From NCBI GenBank assembly GCA_023461435.1, contig JAEYLC010000035.1, positions 1-60,230 on the forward strand: DNA of 60,230 nt, in the 5' to 3' direction. A program made the translations under genes and the position numbers. Below the pieces are notes generated by a model. The model saw only the letters and a program-made list of their open reading frames with translations. It was not told where the DNA came from and made no database searches. How positions within the stretch are numbered: the first letter of the stretch is position 1; every line of letters starts with the position of its first letter. This document shows positions 1-8,422 of the stretch, piece after piece. Source of the stretch: Bacillota bacterium. Its GTDB lineage: Bacteria; Bacillota; Clostridia; Christensenellales; SZUA-584.

Positions 1-116
1 CCCCTTCCTTCAGCTCACACATCACTGTGCGCACCTTGGGGTTTGCTATGCGGTTGGCTATGAGTACCCCCGCTGCGGACTTCCACCGCTTAAGACTGGT
101 GCCATGCTCGGCACAC
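1..116 (-). mobile_element. Group II intron, 5' end (truncated by window edge)
   Basis: On the minus strand the sequence from 116 leftward begins GTGTGCC, which matches the 5' consensus GUGYG of group II introns. It continues with a GCCGAGCATGGC stem and GGTGGAAGTCC and GAGCTGAAGGAAGG blocks, which I recognise from 5' domain I leaders of bacterial group II introns. The rest of the intron, including any reverse transcriptase, would lie to the left of the window. The boundary at 116 is inferred from the consensus and from the terminator just upstream. Confidence 0.7.
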
Positions 117-119
117 AAC

Positions 120-145
120 AAAAAAAGAGCGATGTTTATTCGCCC
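120..145 (-). terminator. Rho-independent terminator of the chemoreceptor gene, used as intron target
   Basis: On the minus strand, GGGCGA and TCGCTC pair (one G-U) around a 7-base loop and are followed by seven T. The stem lies 20 to 40 bases after the stop codon of the upstream chemoreceptor gene. Three bases after the T run the group II intron starts, so the intron sits immediately downstream of a terminator. Confidence 0.75.
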
Positions 146-166
146 CTTTTTATGTTTTCAGCACGT

Positions 167-2083
167 CTACACAATACTGTTGTAAATATTCAGATTCTGT
201 TGGTTGACCTCAAATGTGCCGGTGTCCACGTATTTTTTCACGTTCTTGCCTTTAAAGCTGTTTTCGAGGAAATCGATCGCCATGCTGCCCCATGAATAAG
301 CGCGCTGTCCGATGGCGTACTGGATAAGCCCCTCGTTCATCGCCTGCTGTATTTCCTTTGTGAAATCGACGATGATGACCTGAATCTTCGAGTGATACTT
401 TTTCACATAAAGCGCAAACGACACACCCCACTCGCAGTTGGTCAGGAAAATAAAGCGGGCGTTCGGATAATTTTTGAGTATCTTGTCAAACGTTTCTTTT
501 TCGTCGCCGAAGGGTTTGCCGTTCACCGGCGCTTCATGGATCTCAATCTTGGAATTCTTTCTGATCTCCTGAACAAACCCGGTTTTGCGGTCTTCTATGG
601 CTGAGATAAACATATCGGCCCAGGTGTTCACAATCACCTCACCCTGATTGCCCATCGCGCCTATCACCGCTTTTGCCGCAGCCGCGCCGGCTGCTTTGCC
701 GTCGGTCTGTATCAAAGAGATATAGTCAACATGATCGAGCTTTGAGTTAATGAATATGATCTTGATGCCGAGCTCATTCAGTTGCCTCAGCTTCTGCGCG
801 ATCAGGTCATGATCGACCGGACCGATGACCAAGCCGTCAAACTTCTGCTCGATGACTTCATCGAGCATATCAGCCATCTCCCTGACGCGCTCCATACCGC
901 CCTTCTGCGGCTTGTAGAAAACAATATCATAATTGTATACCGCTGCGGCTTTATTCGCTTCCTTGATCGTGGGGTCCCAAAATGAATTGTCCGTATCGAA
1001 CATAATCGCGATCTTCTTTTTGGCCGCCGCCATTTTTTGCGCCTTGATCTGGGTACTGCTTTTCTTGACGGCGTCCACATCGCTCTGAAGATCATCCTGC
1101 AGCTTGCCGAGCAGCGATATCGAACTGTTCTGGTTATACGTGAGGCTTGATATCTCGTTCGCCGTCGCAGAGATTTCTCTGACCGACGAGAAAATATTCG
1201 AGATCGAATCCGACAGGACCGCTTCGTCCTCCTTCATATCCTCAATATCGGTGGTGAAGGTGGACTGCTCATTGATATATGTTTTTATAAACGTGCTGTT
1301 TTTCTCATAGGCGTCGCTGACCTCGTTTACGGTGTCTCTCTGCACCGCGAATATGGCCTGCGACTGCTGTGCCGCTCTTTCGAGCAGACCGATTTCCTCG
1401 GTCACGCTTTTGATGGTGTCGTTGATGCTGCCGCTCGCGTCCGAGCTCTCCCTCGAAAGGCGCTGGATTTCTTCCGCAACCACCGAAAAGCCCTTACCGA
1501 CAGCCCCCGCCCGCACGGCTTCCACCTTGGCGTTGAGCCCCAGGAGGTTCGTCTCGCTTGAAATTCTGTTGATGAGCTTTGTGATGTCGCCGATCTTCTT
1601 CGTCTTCTCAATGAGACCGCTGATCAGATCGAAAATCCTCTGAACCGCTTCATCGTTCTTCACCTGATTGGAAACAAGCTGCGCCATGGATTCGTGTATG
1701 CCTTGATTATTCTTTTCCATGTCGTAGGCGAGCGAAATAAGATCACGGGATCTTTTATATATATTGCTGATTTTATCCGTAAACACTTCCAGAAGCCCAA
1801 CGCTCTTCTCGATGTCTACGGTTTGCTGACCAACCCCTTTTTTCAGGAAGACGGCCACCTGCTCGATCTGAGAGGACTCCCGGATAAAATCCTGCATCAC
1901 GTTATCAAGCTGCTCGGAGATATGCGTGATATTGTCAAAATGCAGATAAAACTTACCGAAATAGTCCTGAAGTTGTTTATAGATGATTGCATCGACAGAT
2001 TGTCTGTCGGCGTTTTCGCCGATTTCGTTGTCTAACTCCCAGTTCTTTATCTTGGCCAGAAACTCCCCTGTTTCATTGATCAT
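167..2083 (-). CDS. Soluble methyl-accepting chemotaxis protein fused to a periplasmic-binding-protein-like domain
   Basis: This 638-residue protein has no membrane segment or signal peptide. Residues 1-340 are helical. The signalling hairpin tip is near residues 176-210 (ETNLLGLNAKVEAVRAG, GKGFSVVAEE), which contacts CheA and CheW in known receptors. From about residue 356 to 630 it resembles the type I periplasmic sugar-binding fold (Peripla_BP_4: KKIAIMFDTDNSFWDP, DGLVIGPVD, a late QRAYSWGSMA). The order, signalling module first and binding domain last, is the reverse of a membrane receptor, and the whole protein should be cytosolic. The start is supported by AAGGAG ten bases upstream. It is transcribed alone and ends at its own terminator. 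I infer that it senses an intracellular sugar or related ligand; the ligand is unknown. Confidence 0.85.
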   Translation of the reverse strand: MINETGEFLAKIKNWELDNEIGENADRQSVDAIIYKQLQDYFGKFYLHFDNITHISEQLDNVMQDFIRESSQIEQVAVFLKKGVGQQTVDIEKSVGLLEVFTDKISNIYKRSRDLISLAYDMEKNNQGIHESMAQLVSNQVKNDEAVQRIFDLISGLIEKTKKIGDITKLINRISSETNLLGLNAKVEAVRAGAVGKGFSVVAEEIQRLSRESSDASGSINDTIKSVTEEIGLLERAAQQSQAIFAVQRDTVNEVSDAYEKNSTFIKTYINEQSTFTTDIEDMKEDEAVLSDSISNIFSSVREISATANEISSLTYNQNSSISLLGKLQDDLQSDVDAVKKSSTQIKAQKMAAAKKKIAIMFDTDNSFWDPTIKEANKAAAVYNYDIVFYKPQKGGMERVREMADMLDEVIEQKFDGLVIGPVDHDLIAQKLRQLNELGIKIIFINSKLDHVDYISLIQTDGKAAGAAAAKAVIGAMGNQGEVIVNTWADMFISAIEDRKTGFVQEIRKNSKIEIHEAPVNGKPFGDEKETFDKILKNYPNARFIFLTNCEWGVSFALYVKKYHSKIQVIIVDFTKEIQQAMNEGLIQYAIGQRAYSWGSMAIDFLENSFKGKNVKKYVDTGTFEVNQQNLNIYNSIV

Positions 2084-2193
2084 TTCTTACATCTCCTTTA
2101 CATCACGTTGTGCTTTTTCAAGATGTGCGATTTGACTGCCTTTTTTAACTATTTATTAATAAACCGCTTAACAATTATTAAACAATATTATAT

Positions 2194-2253
2194 GTAAGGT
2201 TCGCTTGACATTTATCTCGTTTTTGTTAAAATAGGTGTAAGGTTAACTTGACA
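2194..2253 (+). promoter_or_regulatory. Promoter and paired operator-like direct repeats before the XRE/ABC operon
   Basis: TTGACA at 2205-2210 and TAAAAT at 2227-2232 form a vegetative-type promoter with a 16-base spacer. The 17-base sequence GTAAGGTTCGCTTGACA (2194-2210) recurs as GTAAGGTTAACTTGACA (2237-2253), with 15 of 17 bases the same and exactly 43 bases apart. One copy covers the -35 and the other lies just past the -10, as expected for autoregulation by the XRE protein encoded next. The regulator assignment is inference. Confidence 0.6.
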
Positions 2254-2280
2254 CGCGAAAATGACAGGAGGTGTTGTCTG

Positions 2281-2487
2281 TTGCAAAACCGTGTGAGGGC
2301 TTTGCGCGAAGAACATGGTCTCACGCAAGCCCGGCTTGGGGAACTTACAGGCGTATCGCGTCAGGCTATCAACGCCATTGAGACCGGCAAATACGACCCG
2401 TCCATATGGCTGGCCTATGCGCTGTCCAAAGTATTCAAGTGTGCGATCGAGGACATATTCTTATTTGAAGAAGGTGCAAAGAGATGA
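2281..2487 (+). CDS. XRE-family transcriptional regulator
   Basis: This small DNA-binding protein (68 residues) is almost entirely one helix-turn-helix domain: RVRALREEHGLTQARLGEL, then VSRQAINAIETGKYDPS, then a short C-terminal helix (IEDIFLFEE). This layout matches the YgzD/PlyR-like one-domain XRE regulators. I chose the TTG at 2281 because AGGAGGTG lies seven bases upstream; an ATG at 2248 in frame would put that site inside the gene. Its stop overlaps the start of the membrane protein gene by four bases, so the two are translationally coupled. The repeated elements around the promoter are its likely operators. It heads an operon ending in an ABC exporter, which it probably controls. Confidence 0.85.
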   Translation: MQNRVRALREEHGLTQARLGELTGVSRQAINAIETGKYDPSIWLAYALSKVFKCAIEDIFLFEEGAKR

Positions 2488-2888
2488 AGAAAAACAAGCT
2501 GCGCAAAGTCTATATGGCATATTGGACCATACTCGGAGAAGTGTTCTGCATCACTTTTATTTTAAGCTCAGGCTTCATCGCGCGGGAGCCCCTGAAAACC
2601 ATTATCATGGTGATCGGGTGCGTGGGCATTGTCATCGTCCCGCTTTTCCTGTTCTTCTTCTACAGATGGATCCGAAAAGACAACGCCCAGGCGAGCGACG
2701 AGCTCGAGCAGTTGGTGGTCACAAAAGCGTTTGCGCTGACGGGGCTTGTGTCGCTTTCGCTGCTGCCGCTTCTGCTGCTGTTGAGCTCACTGTTCTCCGA
2801 AGCGGCAGGCTATGTCGTACTGGGATATGCCATTATCGTCGGTGCGACTTATAAAATCGGCACAGTGATTATCTACAAAAAGTATTAG
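2484..2888 (+). CDS. Hypothetical four-helix membrane protein
   Basis: I do not recognise a named family. The 134-residue protein has four hydrophobic stretches (about residues 13-33, 38-60, 80-103, 108-128) and a charged loop after the second (RWIRKDNAQASDELEQLV). Such small membrane proteins commonly follow an XRE regulator in Firmicutes, where the pair often precedes an ABC-2 transporter. It overlaps the regulator by ATGA and is followed 12 bases later by the ATPase gene. It may act as an accessory or sensor for the exporter, but that rests on position only. Confidence 0.7.
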   Translation: MKKNKLRKVYMAYWTILGEVFCITFILSSGFIAREPLKTIIMVIGCVGIVIVPLFLFFFYRWIRKDNAQASDELEQLVVTKAFALTGLVSLSLLPLLLLLSSLFSEAAGYVVLGYAIIVGATYKIGTVIIYKKY

Positions 2889-2900
2889 GAGGTGGCCGCC

Positions 2901-3776
2901 ATGTCAGCTGTGATTGAAACAAAGAAGCTAACCAAAAGCTACGGCAAGTACAGGGGGATCATCGATGTCAACATATCGGTGAACGAGGGCGAGATTTACG
3001 GTTTTATCGGCCCCAACGGCGCGGGCAAATCCACAATGATCAAAACGCTGCTCAACTTCCTGTTCCCCACGAGCGGCAGCGCTGCTCTGCTCGGGCTCGA
3101 TTCCGTATCCGGCTCGCGCGAGATCAAGACGCAGACGGCCTATGTGCCGAGCGATATCAACTACTACGAAGAACTGACCGTCGGCGATCTGCTCGCCTAT
3201 TCGGACAGCTTCTATCCGGGCGCCGACGGCGCTTACACAAAGAGCCTCACAGAGCGCTTTGAGCTCGAAACGGACAAGAAGATCGGCGAGCTCTCGATGG
3301 GCAACAAAAAGAAGGTGGCGCTTGTGGCCGCGCTGTCCTGCCGCCCGAAGCTCATGATACTCGACGAACCCACCAACGGGCTCGACCCGCTGATGCGCCA
3401 GACGCTGTTTGAAGCGCTATACGAGCAGCGGCAGGCGGGCTGCACCATATTTTTATCGAGCCATAACTTAGACGAGGTGCAGAGCCTTTGCAGCCGCGTG
3501 GCGATCATACGCGAAGGCCGCATTGTGGACATCAAGGAGCTCGGCGTGCTGTCGGCGGAAAAAGCCAAAAGGGTGACCGTCGCGGGTGAAAACCTGCCGG
3601 ACGGCATTGAAAACGGTGCCGTCAAAATCGTATCGAAGGAAAAGGGGAAAATCGTATTCACCTATCATTCGTCGGATATGCGCGCTCTCCTGCAGCTGCT
3701 GCAAACCATGAATGCGCAGGATTTCCTCGTGGAAGATTTAAAGCTCAGCGACATATTCCTGTCGTATTACAAATAA
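2901..3776 (+). CDS. ABC transporter ATP-binding protein (ABC-2 type)
   Basis: This is the nucleotide-binding subunit (291 residues) that powers the permease encoded next. It shows a Walker A (GPNGAGKST), a signature region in the form LSMGNKKKVAL, Walker B with D-loop (LMILDEPTNGLDP) and a switch histidine (SSHNLDE). The C-terminal 70 residues are the variable tail of this subclass (YxlF/YtrB-like drug or antibiotic exporters). ATG 2901 is preferred over GTG 2892, which lies inside the AGGAGG site. It is third in the XRE operon, so expression probably responds to that regulator. The substrate cannot be read from the sequence. Confidence 0.93.
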   Translation: MSAVIETKKLTKSYGKYRGIIDVNISVNEGEIYGFIGPNGAGKSTMIKTLLNFLFPTSGSAALLGLDSVSGSREIKTQTAYVPSDINYYEELTVGDLLAYSDSFYPGADGAYTKSLTERFELETDKKIGELSMGNKKKVALVAALSCRPKLMILDEPTNGLDPLMRQTLFEALYEQRQAGCTIFLSSHNLDEVQSLCSRVAIIREGRIVDIKELGVLSAEKAKRVTVAGENLPDGIENGAVKIVSKEKGKIVFTYHSSDMRALLQLLQTMNAQDFLVEDLKLSDIFLSYYK

Positions 3777-3789
3777 GGAGGCTTAAGCG

Positions 3790-4602
3790 ATGAACATTTT
3801 CAAAATGGAATTCAAACGCGGTTTTAAGTCGTTGCTGCTATGGACGGGTATCTGCGGCGCACTGACCGTGCTTTTTACCCTTTTATATCCGAGCATGCTG
3901 GATTCGGATATGCTGGCGATGATGAACGCCAAGATTGAGGCGCTGCCCAGGGAATTCGTGGATGCGTTTCACCTCTCGAGCCAGGACATCACGAAGCTGC
4001 CGAATTTCTTTGCGTATATGTTCCAGTTTATTATGATGGCCGTCTGCATATATGGCCTGCAGCTCGGTTTCACCGCGCTCTCCAAAGAGGAAAGCGAAGG
4101 CACAATCGAATTTCTGTATGCCAAGCCCGTCAGCCGCTCACAGATCGTTTCGAGCAAGCTCGCAAACGCCGCGGTGAGTTTCTTTTGCTACGTCGCGGTG
4201 ATCAGCGCCGCAGGCTTGCTGACCGGCATATGTGTGCGTCCGGCCGATCTTGAAATGACGGATATGGTCTCCTCCTTCAAAACGATACTGCTCGGCGGCA
4301 TGATCGCGGGTTATACGTATCTGCTGCTCGGGTTCGCGGTCAGCATTCTGCTGAAAAAAGCCAAGCACGCGGCTTCTCTGTCCGTGATGCTGTTCTTCCT
4401 CACATACATTTTGGGCAATATCCCGTCGATCACGGGTGTGCTGAACTTTCTCAAATGGGCCGCGCCGATGAATTATTTCCTGCCGGGCGAGGTCGTCGGG
4501 ACGGGCATCGACGGCACGAATGTGCTGGTCAGCGTGCTGATTATGGGCGCGTCCGCCGCGCTGACCTACGCGCTGTACCGCAGAAGAAACTTTTATGTTT
4601 AG
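3790..4602 (+). CDS. ABC-2 type transporter permease
   Basis: This 270-residue integral membrane protein has about six hydrophobic segments. It starts with a cytoplasmic FKMEFKRGFKS stretch followed by a first helix, has a large extracellular loop (residues about 35-75), and carries the usual SKEESEGTIEFLYAKPVSRSQIV motif seen in ABC-2 permeases after the second helix. It starts 13 bases after the ATPase gene with an AAGGAGG site. Together the two form a homodimeric or heterodimeric exporter, probably for a drug, peptide or lipid. It is the last gene of the XRE-led operon, and a terminator lies at 4780-4805. Confidence 0.9.
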   Translation: MNIFKMEFKRGFKSLLLWTGICGALTVLFTLLYPSMLDSDMLAMMNAKIEALPREFVDAFHLSSQDITKLPNFFAYMFQFIMMAVCIYGLQLGFTALSKEESEGTIEFLYAKPVSRSQIVSSKLANAAVSFFCYVAVISAAGLLTGICVRPADLEMTDMVSSFKTILLGGMIAGYTYLLLGFAVSILLKKAKHAASLSVMLFFLTYILGNIPSITGVLNFLKWAAPMNYFLPGEVVGTGIDGTNVLVSVLIMGASAALTYALYRRRNFYV

Positions 4603-4639
4603 AATCCGGTTAGTGGGTGACCCATGCTGCTGCCTGCTC

Positions 4640-4756
4640 TCAGCCCCTTTTGTCATGCTGAACGAAGCGTCAGCGCAGTGACGACGAAGTGGACTAGCAT
4701 CCCGCCGCCTAATGCTCTTAGCCAAGGGACGCTTTACTGCTCTCAGGGTGACATAA
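4640..4756. repeat. Dispersed intergenic repeat, family A
   Basis: This stretch starts GTCATGCTGAACGAAGCG and ends CTCAGGGTGACATAAGCG, with inner blocks AGCATCCCGC and GAAGTGG. Related scraps with the same GTCAT, GCGAAG and GCATC words occur at 12188-12335 and 37040-37120, and weaker ones at 43878-43925 and 44238-44290. All lie between genes, so I read them as members of one degenerate, non-coding dispersed repeat. Confidence 0.55.
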
Positions 4757-4779
4757 GCGATACGCATTAAAAACGACCC

Positions 4780-4805
4780 GAGTGCCGAATCAGGCGCTCT
4801 TTTTC
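4780..4805 (+). terminator. Terminator of the ABC operon
   Basis: AGTGCC and GGCGCT pair (one G-U) around a six-base loop and are followed by CTTTTTC. It lies downstream of the permease gene and just before the ybaK leader, where a TATAAT at 4823-4828 may be the next -10. Confidence 0.65.
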
Positions 4806-4862
4806 TTTGCCGCGCTTTCGTGTATAATGAATGACAGATTTGACTGATGTGAGGACCAAACA

Positions 4863-5336
4863 GTGGCACAGACCAAAACGAACGCCATGCGCATACTCGA
4901 CAGCGCGGGCGTCAGCTACAAACAGCACGAATACGACAGCGACGGCTTTATAGACGGGGTGACCGTCGCCCATAAAGCGGGCCTGCCGCCCGAAAAGGTG
5001 TTTAAAACGCTCGTCGCACAGGGCGCAAGCCGCGCCTACTATGTGTTCGTGATCCCCGTCGAAAAGGAGCTGAATCTCAAAGCCGCCGCCAAAGCCGTGG
5101 GTGAAAAGTCCGTCGAGATGATCAAGGTGGCGGACATAAACAAAATCACCGGGTATATCCGCGGCGGGTGCTCTCCGGTCGGCATGAAAAAAGCATACCG
5201 CACCGTGATCGACAGCGCGTGCGAAAGCCTTGATACCGTCGTCGTGAGCGCGGGCAGGCTTGGAGTACAGATCGAGCTCACCCCCGCCGACCTTTGCCGC
5301 GCGGTTCCGTGCGACATCTCCGATATCACGGCATAA
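4863..5336 (+). CDS. ybaK: Cys-tRNA(Pro)/Cys-tRNA(Cys) deacylase, YbaK family
   Basis: YbaK proteins remove cysteine wrongly loaded on tRNA(Pro) by prolyl-tRNA synthetase, a trans-editing step in the cytoplasm. The 157-residue length fits a single-domain YbaK. Typical features are NAMRILDSAGVSYKQHEY, the GLPPEKVFKTLV block, an LNLKAAAKAVGEKSVEM region with the active-site lysine area, ITGYIRGGCSPVGMKK, and a C-terminal GRLGVQIELTPADL. The start is GTG 4863, with a weak TGAGGA site upstream. The next gene follows within 20 bases, so the two may be cotranscribed. Confidence 0.9.
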   Translation: MAQTKTNAMRILDSAGVSYKQHEYDSDGFIDGVTVAHKAGLPPEKVFKTLVAQGASRAYYVFVIPVEKELNLKAAAKAVGEKSVEMIKVADINKITGYIRGGCSPVGMKKAYRTVIDSACESLDTVVVSAGRLGVQIELTPADLCRAVPCDISDITA

Positions 5337-5353
5337 CGAAAGGAAAACCCGCT

Positions 5354-6541
5354 TTGACTGACCTGACACAAACCGCGCTTGAACTCCGTTCACTCGTCCT
5401 GTTCCGCCGTCTGCTCGAGGACAGCGTAATATTGAGATACCTTACGCTGCTCGACGCGCAGGACCTGCCCGTACCCGAACAGGTATCGCGCTATGCGGAC
5501 TTCGCCGCCGCGCTGTTTGCGCACGGCACGAATCTGACCGAATACGTCTGGCAGCGCATCACCGAAGACGACAATATCTATGTGCAAAAACGCGCGCAGC
5601 GTCAGCCCACGGACGGCGTGCTCGACAAGTGTGTGAAGCATGAGCTCACCGTGCTGCAGTCCGCCGCGCGGCTCACATCTTTAGATGTCCGCGCCCATAT
5701 CCGCTACGACGGATTTCTGCCCGATTGGCAAACGGGCGAAGTGGATTTCTCCGCCGCCTTTGCGCGGCTCATGGATGCCGTCGCGATCACGGGATACGGC
5801 GTATTCGCTCGGCACCATATGCTGCGCGTGAAGGACGGCAGCATTGTGCCCGCCATCTGCCCCGACCCCATCCGCCTTTCCGATCTGAAGGGCTATGAGC
5901 GCCAGAAAAAAGCGGTGACGGACAACACACTCGCGCTGCTTGGCGGCAAGCCCGCCGCCAACGTGCTGCTTTACGGCGATGCGGGCACCGGCAAATCATC
6001 CACCGTCAAGGCGCTTGCGAACGAATTCAAGTCCCGGGGGCTGCGGCTCATTGAAATCAGCAAGCGGCAGATCGGAGATATCCCGTCCATCGAAGAACAA
6101 TTGAGCCAGAGCCCGCTCAAGTTCATACTGTTTATCGACGACCTCTCGTTCACGCAGCAGAGCGACGATTTCAACGCGCTCAAGGCCGTGCTTGAAGGCT
6201 CGGTATCGTCACGCGCAACCAACATCGTAATATACGCGACGAGCAACAGGCGCCACATCGTGAAGGAGCTGTTCTCCGACCGGGAGGGCGACGATATTCA
6301 CCGCAACGAAACCATACAAGAGCTCTCTTCGCTGTCCCACCGTTTCGGGCTCACCGTGGGCTTCTTCAAGCCGGACAAAAAGGCGTATCTTGATATCGTC
6401 CACGCGCTCAAAGACGAGTACGACATCCGCATGGACGATGCGCTGCTTGACCTTGAAGCGGAGCGCTTTGCGAGCGCCGGGCGGTCGCCGCGTATCGCGC
6501 GCCAGTTTATCGACGCCCTTCGGCGAAACGAGCCGGTTTAA
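5354..6541 (+). CDS. DUF815-type AAA ATPase
   Basis: This 395-residue soluble protein has a helical N-terminal half (to about residue 195) and a C-terminal ATPase domain. The domain carries a Walker A (YGDAGTGKSS), Walker B (FILFIDDLSF), a sensor region (IVIYATSNRRH) and a late SPRIARQFIDAL arginine region. This matches the DUF815 group of AAA proteins, whose role is not established. TTG 5354 is chosen because AAAGGA lies about ten bases upstream and the reading frame upstream runs into ybaK. The gene may be cotranscribed with ybaK. Confidence 0.85.
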   Translation: MTDLTQTALELRSLVLFRRLLEDSVILRYLTLLDAQDLPVPEQVSRYADFAAALFAHGTNLTEYVWQRITEDDNIYVQKRAQRQPTDGVLDKCVKHELTVLQSAARLTSLDVRAHIRYDGFLPDWQTGEVDFSAAFARLMDAVAITGYGVFARHHMLRVKDGSIVPAICPDPIRLSDLKGYERQKKAVTDNTLALLGGKPAANVLLYGDAGTGKSSTVKALANEFKSRGLRLIEISKRQIGDIPSIEEQLSQSPLKFILFIDDLSFTQQSDDFNALKAVLEGSVSSRATNIVIYATSNRRHIVKELFSDREGDDIHRNETIQELSSLSHRFGLTVGFFKPDKKAYLDIVHALKDEYDIRMDDALLDLEAERFASAGRSPRIARQFIDALRRNEPV

Positions 6542-6704
6542 TATCCCATACAACGCACATAAAAAACCATATCAACATATCGGCGAATGCTCCTGATATT
6601 GTTCATTTTTCAATTCGGTAAAGAATCTGACACTTAACAAAAACTTTGGTTTTATCTTGCCCTGCCTGTTTATATATTGACAAAGCCTTTTGCTTTTCCC
6701 GGAA

Positions 6705-6731
6705 GGCCTAAGCGGCCTAAGCGGCCAAAGC
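6705..6731. repeat. Three tandem 9-base units before a chemoreceptor gene
   Basis: GGCCTAAGC occurs twice and GGCCAAAGC once, directly adjacent, then GGCAACC. It lies between a possible TTGACA at 6678-6683 and the chemoreceptor start, so it may lie in the untranslated leader. Nothing else is evident in this 250-base gap. Confidence 0.5.
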
Positions 6732-6788
6732 GGCAACCGGTATTGTAATGATGTTTAAAATCATTTTAATAAGTTTAGGGGTGTCATT

Positions 6789-8393
6789 ATGAAGAACAGT
6801 ACGCAAGGTAAAATTATTTTGACATGCATCATCGTCTCCTCCATCTTTATAGCTATCGGGCTGGTGACAGTGCTTAATATGGGCGGCTTTGCCGATCCGT
6901 CAAGCGCGACCACACTGCTCATACTTTCGGCGGCCGGTCTTGGCATGGCTCTGCTGACGGGTATACTGCTCCAGAAAATCGTCAGCAAACCCATGGACAG
7001 GGTGACAGCACAGCTCAAGGCCATGGCCACAGGCGAGAGCACCGACGCGCTCAATACCAAAGGATTCACCGGAACGTTCAAAACCGTTGCTCAGTATCTC
7101 AACGACGTCCGTGAAGCGATCAACCAGCTGCTCGGGGACAGCGATGCGCTCGCCGCGCAGGCCATTCACGGAAATCTCTCCGCGCGTATCGACACCACCC
7201 GGCATCAGGGCATTTACAGAGGCGTTATGGCGGGCCTCAACCAGACGATCGACGCGATCGTCGCTCCGGTCCGGGAATCCGAAGCCGTGATCAACGAAAT
7301 GGCCAAGGGCAATTTCGATATCAGTGTCACAGGCGACTATCAGGGCGACCATGCGGTGATCAAGCAGTCGCTCAACTCGTTCATCGGCCAGCTAAAACAA
7401 ATCATCGGGGATATTTCCCGCGTGCTCGGTGAAATGTCGAGCGGGCATCTCGATGCCCGGCCCTCCTGTGAGTATAAGGGAAGCTTTAATGCGCTGAACG
7501 ATTCCATGGAAAGCATACTCAAATCTCTGAGTGAGATTATGACGGATATCAACACCGCGGCCGATCAGGTGGCCTCGGGCATCAGGCAGGTCTCGGACGG
7601 CAGCCAGGCCGTGTCTATGGGCGCCACAGAGCAGGCCAGCGCGATCGAGGAGCTGACCGCCACCGTTTCGGGAATCGCGCAGCAAACACGGCAGAACGCC
7701 GATGACGCCGCCCGTGCCAATGAGCTCACGCTGGACGCGAAAACGAGCGCGACGCAGGGCAACGAGCTCATGAAATCGATGCAGCAGGCAATGGCGGAAA
7801 TCAACGAAGCCTCCGCCAATATCAGCAAAATCATCAAGGTCATCGACGAGATTGCGTTCCAGACGAACATTCTGGCTCTGAACGCAGCGGTGGAAGCCGC
7901 GCGCGCGGGCGTTCACGGCAAAGGCTTTGCGGTGGTCGCCGATGAGGTGCGCAGCCTCGCGGCCAAGAGCGCGGATGCGGCCAAGCAGACCACCGAGCTC
8001 ATAGAAGGCTCCGTCAAAAAGACTGAGGCGGGCACAAAAATCGCGGACGACACGGCAGCCGCGCTTACGGGTATTCTTGACAGCGTGGACAAGGCGGCTG
8101 GGCTCGTGGAAAATATCGCGGCGGCATCGGGTGAGCAGGCTTCCGCGATCGTGCAGGTGAACAGGGGGCTTGAGCAGATGAATCAGGTGGTGCAGACCAA
8201 CTCGGCCACATCCGAGGAACAGGCCGCGGCATCCCAGGAGCTTTCCGCACAGGCGGAAATGCTTAAAAATGTGGTCGGGCAGTTCCGGCTGGCATCCGGC
8301 GGCGCGGTGAAGGCTCAGTCGCCCGTTATACACGACCCGGCCCCAGGCAGCGCGCAGATACGGCTCGACGACGCGGATTTCGGCAAATACTGA
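6789..8393 (+). CDS. Methyl-accepting chemotaxis protein with repeated HAMP-like segments
   Basis: This 534-residue membrane chemoreceptor has two closely spaced membrane helices (about residues 8-30 and 40-62) with only about ten residues between them outside the cell, so it has almost no extracellular sensor. Three consecutive HAMP-like blocks follow (around 65-130, 130-225 and 225-280; NLSARID, NFDISVTGDYQGDH, HLDARPSCEYKGSF). The signalling domain has its hairpin near 355-390 (EIAFQTNILALNAAVEAARAG, HGKGFAVVADEVRSLA). This domain controls CheA/CheW. There is no CheR-docking pentapeptide; the protein ends DDADFGKY. It is monocistronic, with a terminator at 8423-8472. It probably senses something inside the cell or in the membrane. 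Confidence 0.92.
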   Translation: MKNSTQGKIILTCIIVSSIFIAIGLVTVLNMGGFADPSSATTLLILSAAGLGMALLTGILLQKIVSKPMDRVTAQLKAMATGESTDALNTKGFTGTFKTVAQYLNDVREAINQLLGDSDALAAQAIHGNLSARIDTTRHQGIYRGVMAGLNQTIDAIVAPVRESEAVINEMAKGNFDISVTGDYQGDHAVIKQSLNSFIGQLKQIIGDISRVLGEMSSGHLDARPSCEYKGSFNALNDSMESILKSLSEIMTDINTAADQVASGIRQVSDGSQAVSMGATEQASAIEELTATVSGIAQQTRQNADDAARANELTLDAKTSATQGNELMKSMQQAMAEINEASANISKIIKVIDEIAFQTNILALNAAVEAARAGVHGKGFAVVADEVRSLAAKSADAAKQTTELIEGSVKKTEAGTKIADDTAAALTGILDSVDKAAGLVENIAAASGEQASAIVQVNRGLEQMNQVVQTNSATSEEQAAASQELSAQAEMLKNVVGQFRLASGGAVKAQSPVIHDPAPGSAQIRLDDADFGKY

Positions 8394-8422
8394 GGTTTTT
8401 TCGTCTATAGCGGCGGGTTAAT

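Noticed and set aside
6560..6788. The chemoreceptor leader considered as a cyclic-di-GMP riboswitch
   Set aside because: The conserved core words of the GEMM motif are not present; only a three-unit tandem repeat is seen.
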